Positions 31,801 to 43,332 of a stretch of DNA of 64,000 nt are shown here, piece by piece (positions within the stretch are counted from its first letter, which is position 1; each line of letters opens with the position of its first letter). Made by a program: the position numbers and the translations under genes. Below the pieces are notes generated by a model. The model saw nothing but the letters and a program-made list of their open reading frames with translations, ran no database searches and had not been told where the DNA came from. This stretch comes from Lepas anatifera (lineage: Eukaryota; Arthropoda; Thecostraca; Lepadidae), in NCBI GenBank assembly GCA_034440635.1, contig JAOTON010001692.1:101013-165012 (forward strand), read 5' to 3'.

Positions 31801-34800
31801 ATGGGAAGATCTTCCAAAGACAAGAGAGACATCTATTACAGACTTGCAAAAGAGGAGGGATGGAGAGCAAGAAGTGCTTTTAAACTTCTACAGATAGATG
31901 AGGAGTTTGACATATTCAAAGGTAAGCAGGGGTGCTTCTTTGGGTTTCAGATTAGATGGGAGCAGTGTGGCCCCACTGGAGGTACTTTTGCCACTTAAAG
32001 GGCCTCATTCGCTGGTGGATTCAGGGGTGGAGTTTGGTGATAATTTTTGCTATGTGACCCTCATGGATATTTCAATTGTTTATTTTAAGTATTTTCTGGA
32101 TTATAAGCCTATAAAATGTATTCATTTGGCACATGTGTATTGTGCACTTTCAACTTAATTGATACAAATCATTGAGTTCTCACCATAGAAATGAAAGAAG
32201 GCATTTTTGATGCATGTGTCCACATTGTTTTCCATGTCTCAGGGGTGACCAGAGTGGTGGATTTATGTGCTGCGCCTGGAAGCTGGAGCCAAGTTCTCTC
32301 CAGAAAGCTGGCGTAAGTTGGCGTGTGACAGCCTACATGGCTTTGTGGCACCATGATGTATGCCGGGACTCAATTCAAATAATTGTTCAGTGTTTCTAAT
32401 TTATGATGACAAAATAATTGGCAACCATTTTTCATGGTGAGCTTCGGGGAATTTTTTTCTTCTTCCGACGACCGAAGGGCCCTGTATTTGTCATATAAGC
32501 ATTCATACCATTGGATACATACAGCATTGGCAACCATGTTAGCTAATTCCAATGTGTTAACCCCAAAAATCAGTCTGTTCCTATCAAAACTGTGTTAGAA
32601 AATCTCAGTCAGCTACAGGGCCCCAGTATCTACTTTAACCACAGCACCAGTTACATGCAGCGTTCCTGCACATCATCATCATTATTCCTGTCACTGAGGT
32701 TCTGCTGTTGTTGCAGAGCGCCGCCAGCGGCGTCTGAGGCGGAGACAGAGGGCGCCGGCGCGGCCCCGGAGCCGGTGCAGATCGTGGCCGTGGACCTGCA
32801 GGCGATGGCGCCGCTGGCGGGCGTGACACAGATTCAGGGCGACATCACACGGCGCTCCACTGCCGAGCGGATCGTGGCCGAGTTCCGGGGCGGCCGCGCA
32901 CAGCTGGTGGTCTGCGATGGCGCGCCGGACGTCACCGGCCTGCACGACCTCGACGAATACATACAGGCGAGGGGGAGGGAGGGGAGAGAGAGAGGGAGGG
33001 AGTGGAGAGAGAGGTAGGGAGGGAGAGAGAGAGGTAGGGAGGGGAGAGAGAGGTTGGGAGGGGAGAGAGAGAGAGGGAGGGAAGAGGGAGGGAGAGAGGG
33101 AGGGGAGAGAGAGGGACCGATCGACGGGCTAAATTATGATTTATTTGCTGCGTGCTGCGGTGCATGACATTACGGAATTGATGGGTGATAGATTACATGT
33201 TCAACTTTGACAGGTGTAATAAATGGTTCTACCCACGCCCTCGATCTTGATGTGTGTCTGGTCATTTTGGTTCTGTGCAGGCGCAGCTACTGCTCGCAGC
33301 GCTCAACATCACCACTCACGTCCTGGCGGAGGGCGGCACGTTCGTGGCCAAAATCTTCCGTGGGAAGGACGTCACCCTGCTGTACTCGCAGCTGAAGATC
33401 TTCTTCGGCCGAGTGACCGTTGCCAAGCCCAGATCCAGCCGAAACTCCAGCATAGGTCTGTGGGCATATATGGAGAGTGTTCTAGATCTACTGCATGGAT
33501 TGGTGTGCTTTGTTAGGTGCGCCTACAGGATGACAGAAAACTGACTCCAACTTGAGATCGCCGTTACGTGAATGTATGGCGTCGGAGTGGAATTAAATGT
33601 ATTATAAATGTTGTATTTTGTCAAAACATTATCAAAGTATCACAATATTTGACATCATTGTTGATTGTATACTGTACATTATAGATAGGTACCCTAAATT
33701 TTACTACCGTCCATAAGTGAGTATGTCCCATGCAAGACATACGGGACCTGTTGGGCTTAACCTTTGGACCACAATTTAACCCGTGCATCTTTAAAAAAGT
33801 GGGCAAAACGTCCTAATAATTGACTTGGGAACGTTTTTTAATATATTTACTGATTGCCTTTGGCCGAATAAATTGACTGCACTGTGGTTGTCCTTGGTTC
33901 CATATTTCACCAGAGTGCCCCAGCCATTTCTGAACTCTGATTTAGGAGGACGAAGGGTATGGGTAGGGCGGAGGCTGTCGGAATCTGGTCATGAGAGTCT
34001 GTGGAATTTCGGCAAACATGTTTTTCGCGTAAAACGTCCCTCGAAGTATATTCTTCGCTGGAGCTCCCGCTCAGGCCCAATTGTATTTGCAGGCGTTGCG
34101 CGCCTTTCATTTTTTGTCCTGTCAAATGATTGTATGATGCGTGTTACCCGTCAGTAGAAGTTTGCTGTATGATGCGTGTTACCCGTCAGTAGAAGTTTGC
34201 CTGTTCTCAGCCTTCTCGTTCGCTGGCGTTGGCAGAGTCGTTCGTGGTGTGCGAGGACTACCGGCCGCCGGAGGGCTACGAGCCGAACATGACGAACCCG
34301 CTGCTGGACCATCAGTACTCGGACCTGGACCAGCTCACCGGGCCCAACCGCGTCATCGTGCCCTTCCTGGCCTGCGGCGATCTCTCGGGCTTCGACGCCG
34401 ATCTCACCTACCCACTCCAGGTAACAGCCCCTCACCCACTCACTCAGAGTAACACCTCCCTCACCCACTCACTCAGGGTGATACATTCCTCATCTAACCA
34501 CTCAGGGTGACTCCTCCCTCACCCACTCACTCAGGGTGACACATCACTCACCCACCCACTCCAGGTAACACTCTTCACCTACCCACTCAGGGTGACACAT
34601 CCCTCACCCACCCACTCGGGGTGACACCTTCCTCACCCACCCACTCCAGGTGACAGCCCCTCACCCACCCACTCAGGATGACATCTCCCTCACCTACCCA
34701 CTCAGGGTGACACCTCACTCACCCACTCACTCAGGGTGACACATCACTCACCCACCCACTTCAGGTAACACCCCTCACCCACCCACTCAGAGTAACACCT

Positions 34801-36342
34801 CCCTCACCCTCCAACTCAGGATGATACCTCCCTCACCTACCCACTCAGGGTGACACCTCACTCACCCACTCACTCAGGGTGACACATCACTCACCTACCC
34901 ACTTCAGGTAACACCCCCTCACCCACCCACTCAGAGTAACACCTCCTTCACCCTCCACTCAGGATGATACCTCCCTCACCTACCCACTCAGGGTGATACC
35001 TCCCTCACCCACCCACTCCAGGTGACACCCCCTCACCCACCCACTCAGAGTAACACCTCCCTCACCCACCAAATCAGGATGATACCCCCCTCACCTACCC
35101 ACTCAGGGTGACACATTCCTCATCCTAACCACTCAGGGTGACTCTTCCCTCACCCACTCACTCAGGGTGACACCTCACTCACCCACTCACTCAGGGTGAC
35201 ACATCACTCACCCACCCACTCCAGGTAACACTCTTCACCCACCCACTCAGGGTGATACCTCCCTCACCTACCCACTCAGGGTGACACCTCCCTCACCCAC
35301 CAACCCAGGATGACACATTCCTCACCTACCCACTCAGAGTAACACCTCCCTCACCCACCAACTCAGGATGACACCTCCCTCCACCGACCCACTCAGAGTA
35401 ACACCTTTCTCACCCACCAACTCAGGATGATACCGCCGTTCGCAACGAGCGGCAGATTTCGAGACTCCTCTTCTATTGTGATGTTGGACTACACTGGTGC
35501 TGTGGACTGGACTAGACCACGTGCTTCTAGATTTATGGGGGAGGGTATGAAGTATGCTGAACGGGTGACACTACTGCTGAGTCGATAAACGGACCGTGTG
35601 ACCAGAATTAATACCGGCTTGAAGTAAGGGCTATATTCAAATCCTCTCGAGTTTGCGGAATAAACCATGTCTGTCTCTATCCCTACCAGTTGGGCGCGTA
35701 TAGCCCAGTTGCTGAAAGCGCCCAAAAACACACACTATCACACTATCCTAAATACACACTATCCCTACCAGTGCAAACAGCGGCTCTGCCTGTTGACGCA
35801 CGCTTAAACCTCATTGACGATAATGTTGGTGGCTCTGCCTCACGCGGCATCAATTACCCCGTCGCTGCCGGTACCGCCCCACCTCAGCTCTTCCCTGGGG
35901 TACACGTGGTGTCCTTCGGCTGGAGGAGGGGAAAGAGTACGAGTACCGGCTACAGACGCAGCCTCGTCTTCTGAGTTGGGATAGTGTTTGACCTGGATGC
36001 GCCTCTGCGCATGTGCCCGCCGGGCGAGTGACCGCGGCCAGCGATCACCGGTCGGGCCAGCCAGGCTCAGTCTTGTCTCGTTCATCAAGGAATACACGTA
36101 AGAACTGGAACAGAGTTAATACAGACTGGTATTTGGCAGCTGGAGGAGGGGAAGGAGTACGAGTACCGGCCGCCGACGCAGCCTCGTCCTCTGAGTTAAT
36201 ACAGACTGGTGTTTGGCAGCTGGAAGAGGGGAAGGAGTACGAGTACCGGCCGCCGACGCAGCCTCCGATCGATCCGCCCTACCGGGAGGCCGTGGAGAAG
36301 AAGAAGTGTGACCAGCTGGCCAGGCCGGCGGGCGAGCAGTGA
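31801..36342 (+). CDS. FTSJ1: FTSJ1/TRM7 tRNA 2'-O-methyltransferase, six exons
   Basis: Coding exons: 31801-31921, 32243-32312, 32717-32966, 33281-33455, 34236-34420 and 36220-36342, which sum to 924 nt (307 aa plus TGA). FTSJ1/Trm7 methylates the 2'-OH of tRNA nucleotides 32 and 34 with partner proteins in the cytoplasm, using SAM. The start [20 protein letters not shown] matches the family N-terminus. SAM motif [11 protein letters not shown] is in exon 2. The KDKE catalytic residues are all present: K28 (SAFKLL), D131 (VVCDGAPD), K171 (FVAKIFRG) and E206, whose codon spans exons 4 and 5. The end is [21 protein letters not shown] short Ala/Glu-rich insert precedes [13 protein letters not shown]. 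Exons 3, 5 and 6 are much more GC-rich than exons 1 and 2. Intron 3 starts with GC rather than GT. Intron 5 holds a minisatellite, and exon 6 is preceded by partial duplicates. An upstream acceptor-like TTTTCAG near 31770 may mark a 5' UTR intron. Confidence 0.93.
32967..33118 (+). repeat. Purine-rich GGGAGAGA tract at the start of FTSJ1 intron 3
   Basis: About 150 bp almost entirely of G and A (GGGAGGGAGAGAGAGG types) starting directly at the exon 3 boundary. It could form triplex or G-rich structure next to the unusual GC donor. Confidence 0.85.
34131..34200 (+). repeat. Exact 35-bp tandem duplication in FTSJ1 intron 4
   Basis: The unit starting TGTATGATGCGTGTTACCCG occurs twice without mismatch (34131-34165, 34166-34200), 35 bp before the exon 5 acceptor. 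Confidence 0.9.
34400..35433 (+). repeat. Minisatellite derived from the FTSJ1 exon 5/intron 5 junction
   Basis: About 33 units of roughly 30 bp of the type CACTCAGGGTGACACCTCCC plus TCACCCAC. The first unit includes the end of exon 5 (CTCACCTACCCACTCCAG) and the donor GTAACA. Exact CAG|GTAACA copies recur with GT at 34565, 34765, 34908 and 35225. Most other units carry CAG|GGTGAC or CAG|AGTAAC. Confidence 0.92.
35920..36262 (+). repeat. Three partial copies of the FTSJ1 last-exon start
   Basis: CTGGAGGAGGGGAA, GAGTACGAGTACCGG and CGCAGCCT occur from 35920 (copy A, acceptor lost: TTCGG before CTG), 36140 (copy B, acceptor TTTGGCAG kept) and 36220 (copy C, the functional exon 6). B and C are an 80-bp tandem duplication (36113-36192 and 36193 onward), including the acceptor and the first 45 nt of the exon. 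Confidence 0.9.
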
Positions 36343-36818
36343 GACGCTCCTCCGCCGGGCTTGCTACAGGATGTGAGTCGCACATTGTGACGGAGCTGGT
36401 GTGGAAAAGCTACTGTGGTGAATCGCCCAATTCGTGACTGTGTACCACGGTATTTAATGTGATGGAAAGCTTGATGGAATTTTTTGGTGCGCTTCCCACT
36501 CATTTTTGGTAACCTTTTTCGAAGATGCCTGTCTGAATGAAATAGGCGTGGAAAGCTCAAACGGCTTAGCGGGAGCTGGGATTCACTACTTCAACAGCAA
36601 CCCTTCCCCTGGTTCAGGCTTTGCCCATGCGCTCACGTGACAAGCTTTCGAATTTGTTTAAATTGCCCAGCTACGGTACGGCGGGACAAAGCTCCACTGC
36701 TTTACCGTTGAAATGTGCACCAGGTGGGGAGTTAGGTCCCCGGCCATTTTCTGTGATTCTTGAAAATGTTATCAGTCTCGATCCCTTTATTTACAAGGAG
36801 GAAGCCATAACGTTTGGA

Positions 36819-36824
36819 AATAAA
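36819..36824 (+). terminator. Candidate poly(A) signal of FTSJ1
   Basis: AATAAA 477 bp after the FTSJ1 stop codon. It is the first perfect hexamer I see downstream. Confidence 0.45.
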
Positions 36825-36829
36825 CCCTG

Positions 36830-38690
36830 ATAACGTAATCGCTGTCCCCGATAGCTTCACTTGGGTGCGCAGAGATGCTGGAGAAAAAACAGCGAGCCGC
36901 TTGATTTATTTATATCGTTCAACCCGCGCTTGAATCGACGGGGATATTATTCGATATTTTGATAAAAAATGTTTTTTGATAATGTTTATAAGTGTTACCG
37001 GTTTTAAATGTCATATGTTTTAGGCGTGAGTTCCTTGCAGAGTTCCAGATGCGGTCTGCCGTAGCCCGGATCACTGCAATAGCGTACATCATTTCTCCTT
37101 GCAATGAAAGTAATGCCAACAGACTTGGAGGGCAATTGGCATCTATGGCATTCAGTGGAAAATGTTGTGTGTTTATAAATATCGTCCTGCGTGTATGCTC
37201 GAGCGACGAGGGGGCCTGGAAAATCATTCGTAGGCTTGCATGCCGCCAACTCGATAGAGAACCTTCGGCTGGGAGAGAGAGCGCGAGGTTACGGCTTCAA
37301 CAGTGTCTCGTCTCTAGCAGCAGACCGCCGGCGTGGCATTTCAAGGACTTTGAGTGGTGCGTCGGTTGGTTGCATGTAAGACACGAGGTTTGGAAGTCAC
37401 TCCGGTAGCTGTGGCCGCAGACAGTTGGGATATAGCTGTGACGTCCGCTCCATCGCAATCCTTGTTCCTGCAGCCTTTCCACGGGAGCTGAGCGGCAGTA
37501 GGTGCATACTAAAACCCGGACCGGAGGTCTGCGGTTGGTGATTCCGGGTGCTGATGGCCAGAACATATAGAATTCGGGCTTTAAATATTACGTTTCTTTC
37601 TTTATCCGGCATTGTAGTAAGCGTTCCGAAATTCCCAAAAAGTTATCGGGTTCCACAAAATTGTGGAGATATGTTTTAGCGGAGACATGGCGTCGGATCC
37701 TGAAAGCCAGTTCGTCAAAAGTAACTTGTGGAGTATGCCAGATAATTGTAAATTCACGCCTGAAGGCTGGAACGGAATCTGATTATCCCCAGGATCCTAT
37801 CTTGAATTTGGAACGCTCACGAAATAAACGGCTTTCGCAGATCGTAAAGGTTTGGACTTCAATCTCATGTACTCATGACCTGCACGCATTCTGCAATCAA
37901 AATTGAAAGTTAACAGGTTGGAATTATACATTACAGATCAGCTTTAATTCTGTGTGTTATAAAATAATTTGTGGTGATTTTAATTGTTGTGAAAAGGCCG
38001 AGTTTTGTGCTCAGGTGGTTGAAAATTATAACCTTACAAGATTCAAGAATCTGCGTTCCGAAACAATTTGGGATTTCGGTGCTAATGGCTGTAATCCAAG
38101 TAAATAGCGGGCTGGGACGTCCGCAGAAGTGCAGCCTTCCTGGCAGTTTAGAGGTGCATCGTCCTCGACCAGCTTGGCAGTCGTCGATTTTCTCCCCTCA
38201 AGACGGATAGCTGCTTCCCCCACACTCGCTGCCCTAACACCCCCCCCGATTCCCTGCGACCTTATCGTTTTCCCGGCCTACACGATTTGATCACCTCGTG
38301 ACGTCTAAACGCTGTCATTTCATCACTGGGATGATTTACTCTCGCTTGGCACATTCCTGTAAATATGCTCATTTCCACCGGTCCACAGTGAATGTGTTGT
38401 CTGAAGATATGACCTCATGTCGCAGTGATCGGTGCCCGATGTAAAGAGCCATCCGAGGCAGAAAGCGTCCATAGGGAGATTTCGTCTCGGAAGTTTCCGT
38501 ATATTTTGCGGTGGCGAATAACTTCGAGTGTTCGTTTTTCCAGATGCGAAAATAAATAAATCGCGTGGTTGCTAAAAGTTACCAGTTTTGCTTGATGTAC
38601 CCGTTGCCCGTGTAGTTATTTCAGATGGCGAAATTCTTTCGGCACAAAAACTTCGGAACATGACGTTGTGTTTATACAATACAAGCTTTA
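36830..38690. other. Non-coding intergenic DNA between FTSJ1 and COMMD7
   Basis: No gene that I can support. Small ORFs (36992-37408, 37004-37612) overlap on both strands without recognisable domains. Confidence 0.4.
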
Positions 38691-38699
38691 AATCATATG

Positions 38700-38705
38700 T
38701 TTATT
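38700..38705 (-). terminator. Candidate poly(A) signal of COMMD7
   Basis: TTTATT on the plus strand (AATAAA on the minus strand), 533 bp after the COMMD7 stop. Another copy lies at about 38886-38891, nearer the stop. Either may be used. Confidence 0.35.
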
Positions 38706-38965
38706 TTTTATACAAATGCACCAATAAGTTGTATACAAATAATACTTTTCTTCATGCCAAAGGATAATTATCGGGAAGACCGCAATGTATCAATGATTGT
38801 CCCAAGTCGCAGTGTATCAATGCGTGTCCCAAGGCCAGTACGTGGGCTTCAATTACGATAAAAATATATGCGAGGGTAGGTATATTTTTATTCACAATTC
38901 AAAAAGCATCTGTTGTATAGATACAGTTCTAAATTTCCAACACTATCGTGATCACCGCGCGGTCA

Positions 38966-39016
38966 GAATGTTATATATATATATAACATTCCGACGTATA
39001 TAACGTTCGGAATGTT
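38966..39016. repeat. AT-rich palindromic cluster
   Basis: GAATGTTATATATATATATAACATTC is a near-perfect palindrome and is followed by CCGACGTATATAACGTTCGG and another GAATGTTA. The convergent COMMD7 3' end lies just to the right. Confidence 0.6.
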
Positions 39017-39237
39017 ATCTATATTCCCATGCCTCGAGGTTTTCACATTTCAACACATTCAAGGACCCTTACCTAAAATGGCACTTGGAAAGGAAGAGCC
39101 ACTTTCACACTATTATAAAAACATTACAAATATAACAATAACAGTACCTGACGTGTGCTCATTAATTACAAACGTCACCTCTGGCACATCCCAAAATATC
39201 GGCACATGCATTACATTCTCGTGGTCCCCCTGAAGCA

Positions 39238-40170
39238 TCATCCGAGCGCCGCGAGCGCGCGCGCCTTCTCCAGCTGGTGCAGCAGGCTGTAGAACTGCGC
39301 CACGCTCAGCTGCAGGCGCCTGGTGGTGGGCGGGCCGCCGCCGGCAGGCGCCACCTCCAGCCGCAGGCGCACGAACGTGCTGCCCACGCGGGAGGCGTCG
39401 CTGCTGGCCGCGGTCACGCCGAAACTCCAGTCCAGTCCCTGCAGACGGTCAAACGCGGCGCCCGGCTCCGACTCCAGCGACAGCCCTCCCAGCTGGTCTG
39501 TGATGGTGTCCGAGGAGACGGCGGGAGCCTCAGTGCGGGCTGAGGCCGGCTCTGCCGCGGCTGCGGGCTCAGGCGAGGCAGCCGGCTCTGACATGGAGGC
39601 GGGCTCAGGCGCAGTAGCGGACCTGGGTGCTGAGGTCGGCTTTGGCGCAGCGGTCGGCTTCGGTCCAGTCACCGGCTTGGACGCCAGAGCCGGCTTGGCC
39701 GAGACTGCAGGTTTAGGTGCAGCTGGCGGTTTGGGTGGAGCGGCAGGTTTTGACGCCGCCTCGGCCTGTGGTGCTGTCTTCGGCTCTGCCCCGGGCTCCT
39801 CCGGTTCTGCAGGTCTGACGTGCCGCTTCCACAGCTGCCCAATGACGTCAGTGACCTCTGTGGATGCTGTCAGCTGGTGGAAGTCACTCCGCACCTGCGC
39901 AGACGTCAGGCCCGCCCTGAACGAGGCTTTCAGTATGTTGAGGAGCACCTTGGCGACGGCCTGTGCTCGATCTAGTTCCATGCCCGCCATGGAGGCGAAC
40001 GTGCCTACTTCTGCCGCTAGGGCCTCTTTGTTGACACCATCCCCGGTGAGGTAACGAAGAATATTCTCCACGATATGGCTGGTGTGGGCCGGTACGATAG
40101 AGTTCAGGCCTCCTACCTCTTCTACTACGGACTGAGGTACCTCGGCAGCACTGAAGTTATATGGAGCCAT
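39238..40170 (-). CDS. COMMD7: COMM domain-containing protein 7 with Ala/Pro/Lys-rich linker (310 aa)
   Basis: COMMD proteins form a decameric ring in the Commander complex (endosomal recycling); COMMD7 also modulates NF-kB. Residues 1-118 (NFSAAEVPQSVVEEVG through VIGQLWKRH) match the helical N-terminal domain of COMMD7. Residues 246-302 (LDWSFGVTAASSDASRVGST and LQLSVAQFYSLLHQLEKARA) are the COMM domain with the conserved Trp and Q-F-Y-S motif. Between them, residues about 119-217 are a low-complexity linker of KPAA/KPxx and EPA repeats. The human protein has 200 aa and lacks it. The start ATG at 40170 lies in a good context (GCCATGG). A strong acceptor (CCTTTTCCAG, AG at 40209-40210 on the plus strand) lies 38 bp upstream, so a 5' UTR exon is probably spliced in. 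The rest is a single exon. The plus-strand ORF 39323-40054 is a shadow. Confidence 0.88.
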   Translation of the reverse strand: MAPYNFSAAEVPQSVVEEVGGLNSIVPAHTSHIVENILRYLTGDGVNKEALAAEVGTFASMAGMELDRAQAVAKVLLNILKASFRAGLTSAQVRSDFHQLTASTEVTDVIGQLWKRHVRPAEPEEPGAEPKTAPQAEAASKPAAPPKPPAAPKPAVSAKPALASKPVTGPKPTAAPKPTSAPRSATAPEPASMSEPAASPEPAAAAEPASARTEAPAVSSDTITDQLGGLSLESEPGAAFDRLQGLDWSFGVTAASSDASRVGSTFVRLRLEVAPAGGGPPTTRRLQLSVAQFYSLLHQLEKARALAALG

Positions 40171-40474
40171 GGCCTTCCTGTCTGTATTGGGCTGTCTCGA
40201 ATCTCCACCTGGAAAAGGCAAAGTCATGAAGTTCCGCTCCTCATCATGCATGCTGTAATCACCGGACTCATATTGTTTAAAGCCTGAAATTGAAGGCCTG
40301 ACTCCGTGCATGCATATTGGCACTAAACAGGTGTGGTATTTTTAGTTTTTTTTTTTGCTGAGAAGTTCAAACATAGATAAGCGGATGTGAGATTTCTCAG
40401 CTTTGCGATGAATCTTTTGGAACAAACATAGCTAGAGGGGTAAGGGTTAGCTAAAACCATGATGCAGAAACGTC

Positions 40475-40477
<3 letters not shown>

Positions 40478-40537
<60 letters not shown>
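40478..40537. repeat. (AT)n microsatellite
   Basis: About 30 AT units, with a shorter run shortly after (CCATATATATATTT). Confidence 0.97.
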
Positions 40538-40539
<2 letters not shown>

Positions 40540-42840
40540 CATATATATATTTTTCCTTACAACTTCGGTGAGAAAATCTGTCATTGGTTTTTTCAAAGAC
40601 CACTGTCCAGAGTGATCACTTCCAGTTTTTAGTTGGTAATGTAATGTTGCTAACTTTTCTGAAGGCATTGTCAATGGAAAACAATATGGGGGTCAGAGGA
40701 TCTTCGAAATATTGCTATTAAAAACTATTTCCTCTGAGACCATGTTTTTTTGTTCATTGTTACATTCTGCACCTGTTGGCTACAAACTTTTTTTTAAACT
40801 GCACAACATCTTCCCAACTTGGCTGATATAGGAAAATTTGAGCCAGGGAAGGGGGAGGGGTGAGCCACCTCAGGCCCACCCATTCCAACTACTATTTAAG
40901 TAACATACAAAGCTGGATTGACATCAAGTTTGTAACTTCTGACAACAGATGGTCGTAGTCAAGAGTGCTTACTGAAGTATGCTTATGTAGCTCTCTTTGA
41001 GCAAAATCAGGATCAAACCTCAGGTTACACAAGTCCTCAAAAATAATATAGAAAAGGTAAACCCAAGGAGATCCAGATATTTATTATCCTTTGTGGACTT
41101 GCAGATTTCTTCAATATTTATGCTCTTATTTGAACGTTTTTGTTAAGACAAAACATTATACACAGGATAAAGTATTTTGCTGGCCTTGAGTTGACCTTAA
41201 GCTCCCAACTCATCTTATGCCTCAACATATTTTTGGCTGTAGGATTATGTTTTGAGACTGAATTAAAACTGTGGTATTATGTGAAAAACACCTTTAATTA
41301 AATTAAACACTAACAAATATAGCCACCTCATTTTGTCTCACCAGGACAAAGAAGAAACATTAATTACTAATGATTAAAAGCCTTGCTCTATATGTTTCTA
41401 CCATCAATATGCTGTTGTTTTCTTAACATCAAAATAAATTACACAGGAATCATTTCTTGTTTTTTATTCACACATTTGGAACCCCCATAATTTAAGAGCA
41501 AAAATAATTTAGATACAGCCATAGTGTAAGCTAGTGGAACAATATTCAGGATAATGTGATGTCACAATGTCTAATATAAATATGTGCTGGTGGATATACA
41601 AACTTGAAAACAGGAGCTGGTGGGCTAAATTGAAACAAAATTTCAATTGACTGAGTATAAAAAAGGTTTTTTGAAGGTATCTAGTTCACTAAAATGTTCT
41701 AGTACTGTTTGTTCTTTCTACAAGTATATTTGGGGTTTGTATGACAATCGACAGTAACCATGCAAACACACTGAACTTTGGGTTCGATGTTAACTTCTCT
41801 CCAGGCTCCTTCATCCCTTTGAAAGTTTGTTCATCACAACTCAAGTTATAGAGGCTGAAGGGCAGTAAATAGCCCAGCAGTACTAAAATAAAGAAGTCAC
41901 ACAGTTACAAAGATGTCCTACTGAAAAGGCGTCTGTGCCAAATATCAGAAGTGATGGCTGACTGATCAAGAAATTCTGTGATAACATGTCAGTAACCATT
42001 CTCAAAGGCCTAAATTGGGGAACATTTGCATGGTAATTTTCACTAAGAAAAACTGCGTAAATACACCACTCAGTGTGGATCCGTTGAGCAGCACCCCTTC
42101 TTCCAAATTTGAACCTTAGAAACTTAAACCCTTGTCCTAAAAATTCATTAGAGCTTAAGGAACACATTTCTTTCACACTTATTAAAAAATAAAATTTACC
42201 AGTGACCCCTCCACGGAAATCTCTCTGCTCCTTTGATTGTTCTACTTGCTGTTTTCTCTTTCCAAGGTTACAAATTTTCAAGAAATGTCCACGATAAATT
42301 TCCTTCAGTAAGCAGTCAAGCCGTCGTCTTTGACGCGCAAGGATTGAAACGTTTATGGGCGACTATGGCTGCCAGATTGCCGGAGCTTTCCTTCACGTTG
42401 GAGTAATCTACTGTAATGGTAAAGGCAGTCGGCGGCCTCGGCTGCTGCCTCCGGCAAATGAACCCAGAATTCCAGATCCGTAACGGATGTAGGAATGTGG
42501 TAAGGGGAGGGGTTGGGCAGCGCAGACCAACTGGGTGTATTGATAAGGACCAGCGGCGGGTGATCGCCCCTTAGGTCCTTGTAACCGCGCAGGGTATAAG
42601 ACGCAAGACATCCAAGGCGGGCACCGAGGGCGTTCTGGGCGCTTAATTAAAATGTGAGAGTTGTGCGGCGCTGGCATCTAAGAATTGGCTGAAGGAGATG
42701 ATCCCGGCAGACGCGTCCAATTTTTTGCGCTTTTTCATTGTGTGCTGCCCGTTCACAGGTCACCAGACTTCCATTCGACTATTTGAACACCCTTCGTCAG
42801 GCAGTGGTACTTTTTTGGCCAAATTTTTTCCGCTGCTTCC
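40540..42840. other. AT-rich non-coding DNA
   Basis: No feature that I can support. ORFs 41883-42281 and 42408-42677 on the minus strand show no recognisable domain. Confidence 0.4.
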
Positions 42841-42850
42841 CGGCAAGATT

Positions 42851-43164
42851 CAGGGGCGGACGCAGACCCGAGTTTTAGAGGGGGACAAACCCATGTCTGC
42901 CTCTCCTGGCGGGGGGGAGGGGTCGGACGTGCAATTTGAGTACTCGACAGACCTAGTATAAGCTACCTCTCCAAGTACATGATTGCTCTCCTGGGGGAGG
43001 GGGAGTGAAGATTTTTATGCTCTACAGACTTAGTGTAAACACCTTTTTTCAAAAATTTATCCGGCCTTTGGGGGCCAAAAGATTGTTTGGCCCCCTCCAG
43101 CGCTTTGGGGTGGGGGGAGCATGGCCTGAATAGCCCCCCCCACCCCTCCTTGCGTCCGCCAATG
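42851..43164 (+). mobile_element. hAT-type MITE, family G, copy 2
   Basis: Begins CAGGGGCGGACGCAGACCC and ends CTTGCGTCCGCCAATG. The flanks GCAAGATT (42843-42850) and ACAAGATT (43165-43172) match at 7 of 8 positions, an 8-bp target duplication. The interior has GTGTAAACACC and GGGGGCCAAAAGATTG, as in the other copies. Non-coding. Confidence 0.8.
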
Positions 43165-43332
43165 ACAAGATTTGAACCTAATCCACTCCATAAAAAAATA
43201 TTTCAAAATTGTGTTGGGCGGGCGCCCCCTCCCCGGAATCCGCAAATGGCCCCCACGTGGTATAGGCCGACCCTTACCGAAATCATAGATCCGTCACTGC
43301 GTGGACTTTTCGAGTATTCCGAGTAGTGCCCT

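Noticed and set aside
33014..33019. GTAGGG as donor of FTSJ1 exon 3
   Set aside because: Would add 47 nt, breaking the frame and the conserved YIQAQLLL junction.
39323..40054. 243-aa Gly/Ala-rich plus-strand ORF
   Set aside because: Antisense shadow of COMMD7; the minus strand has the recognisable domains.
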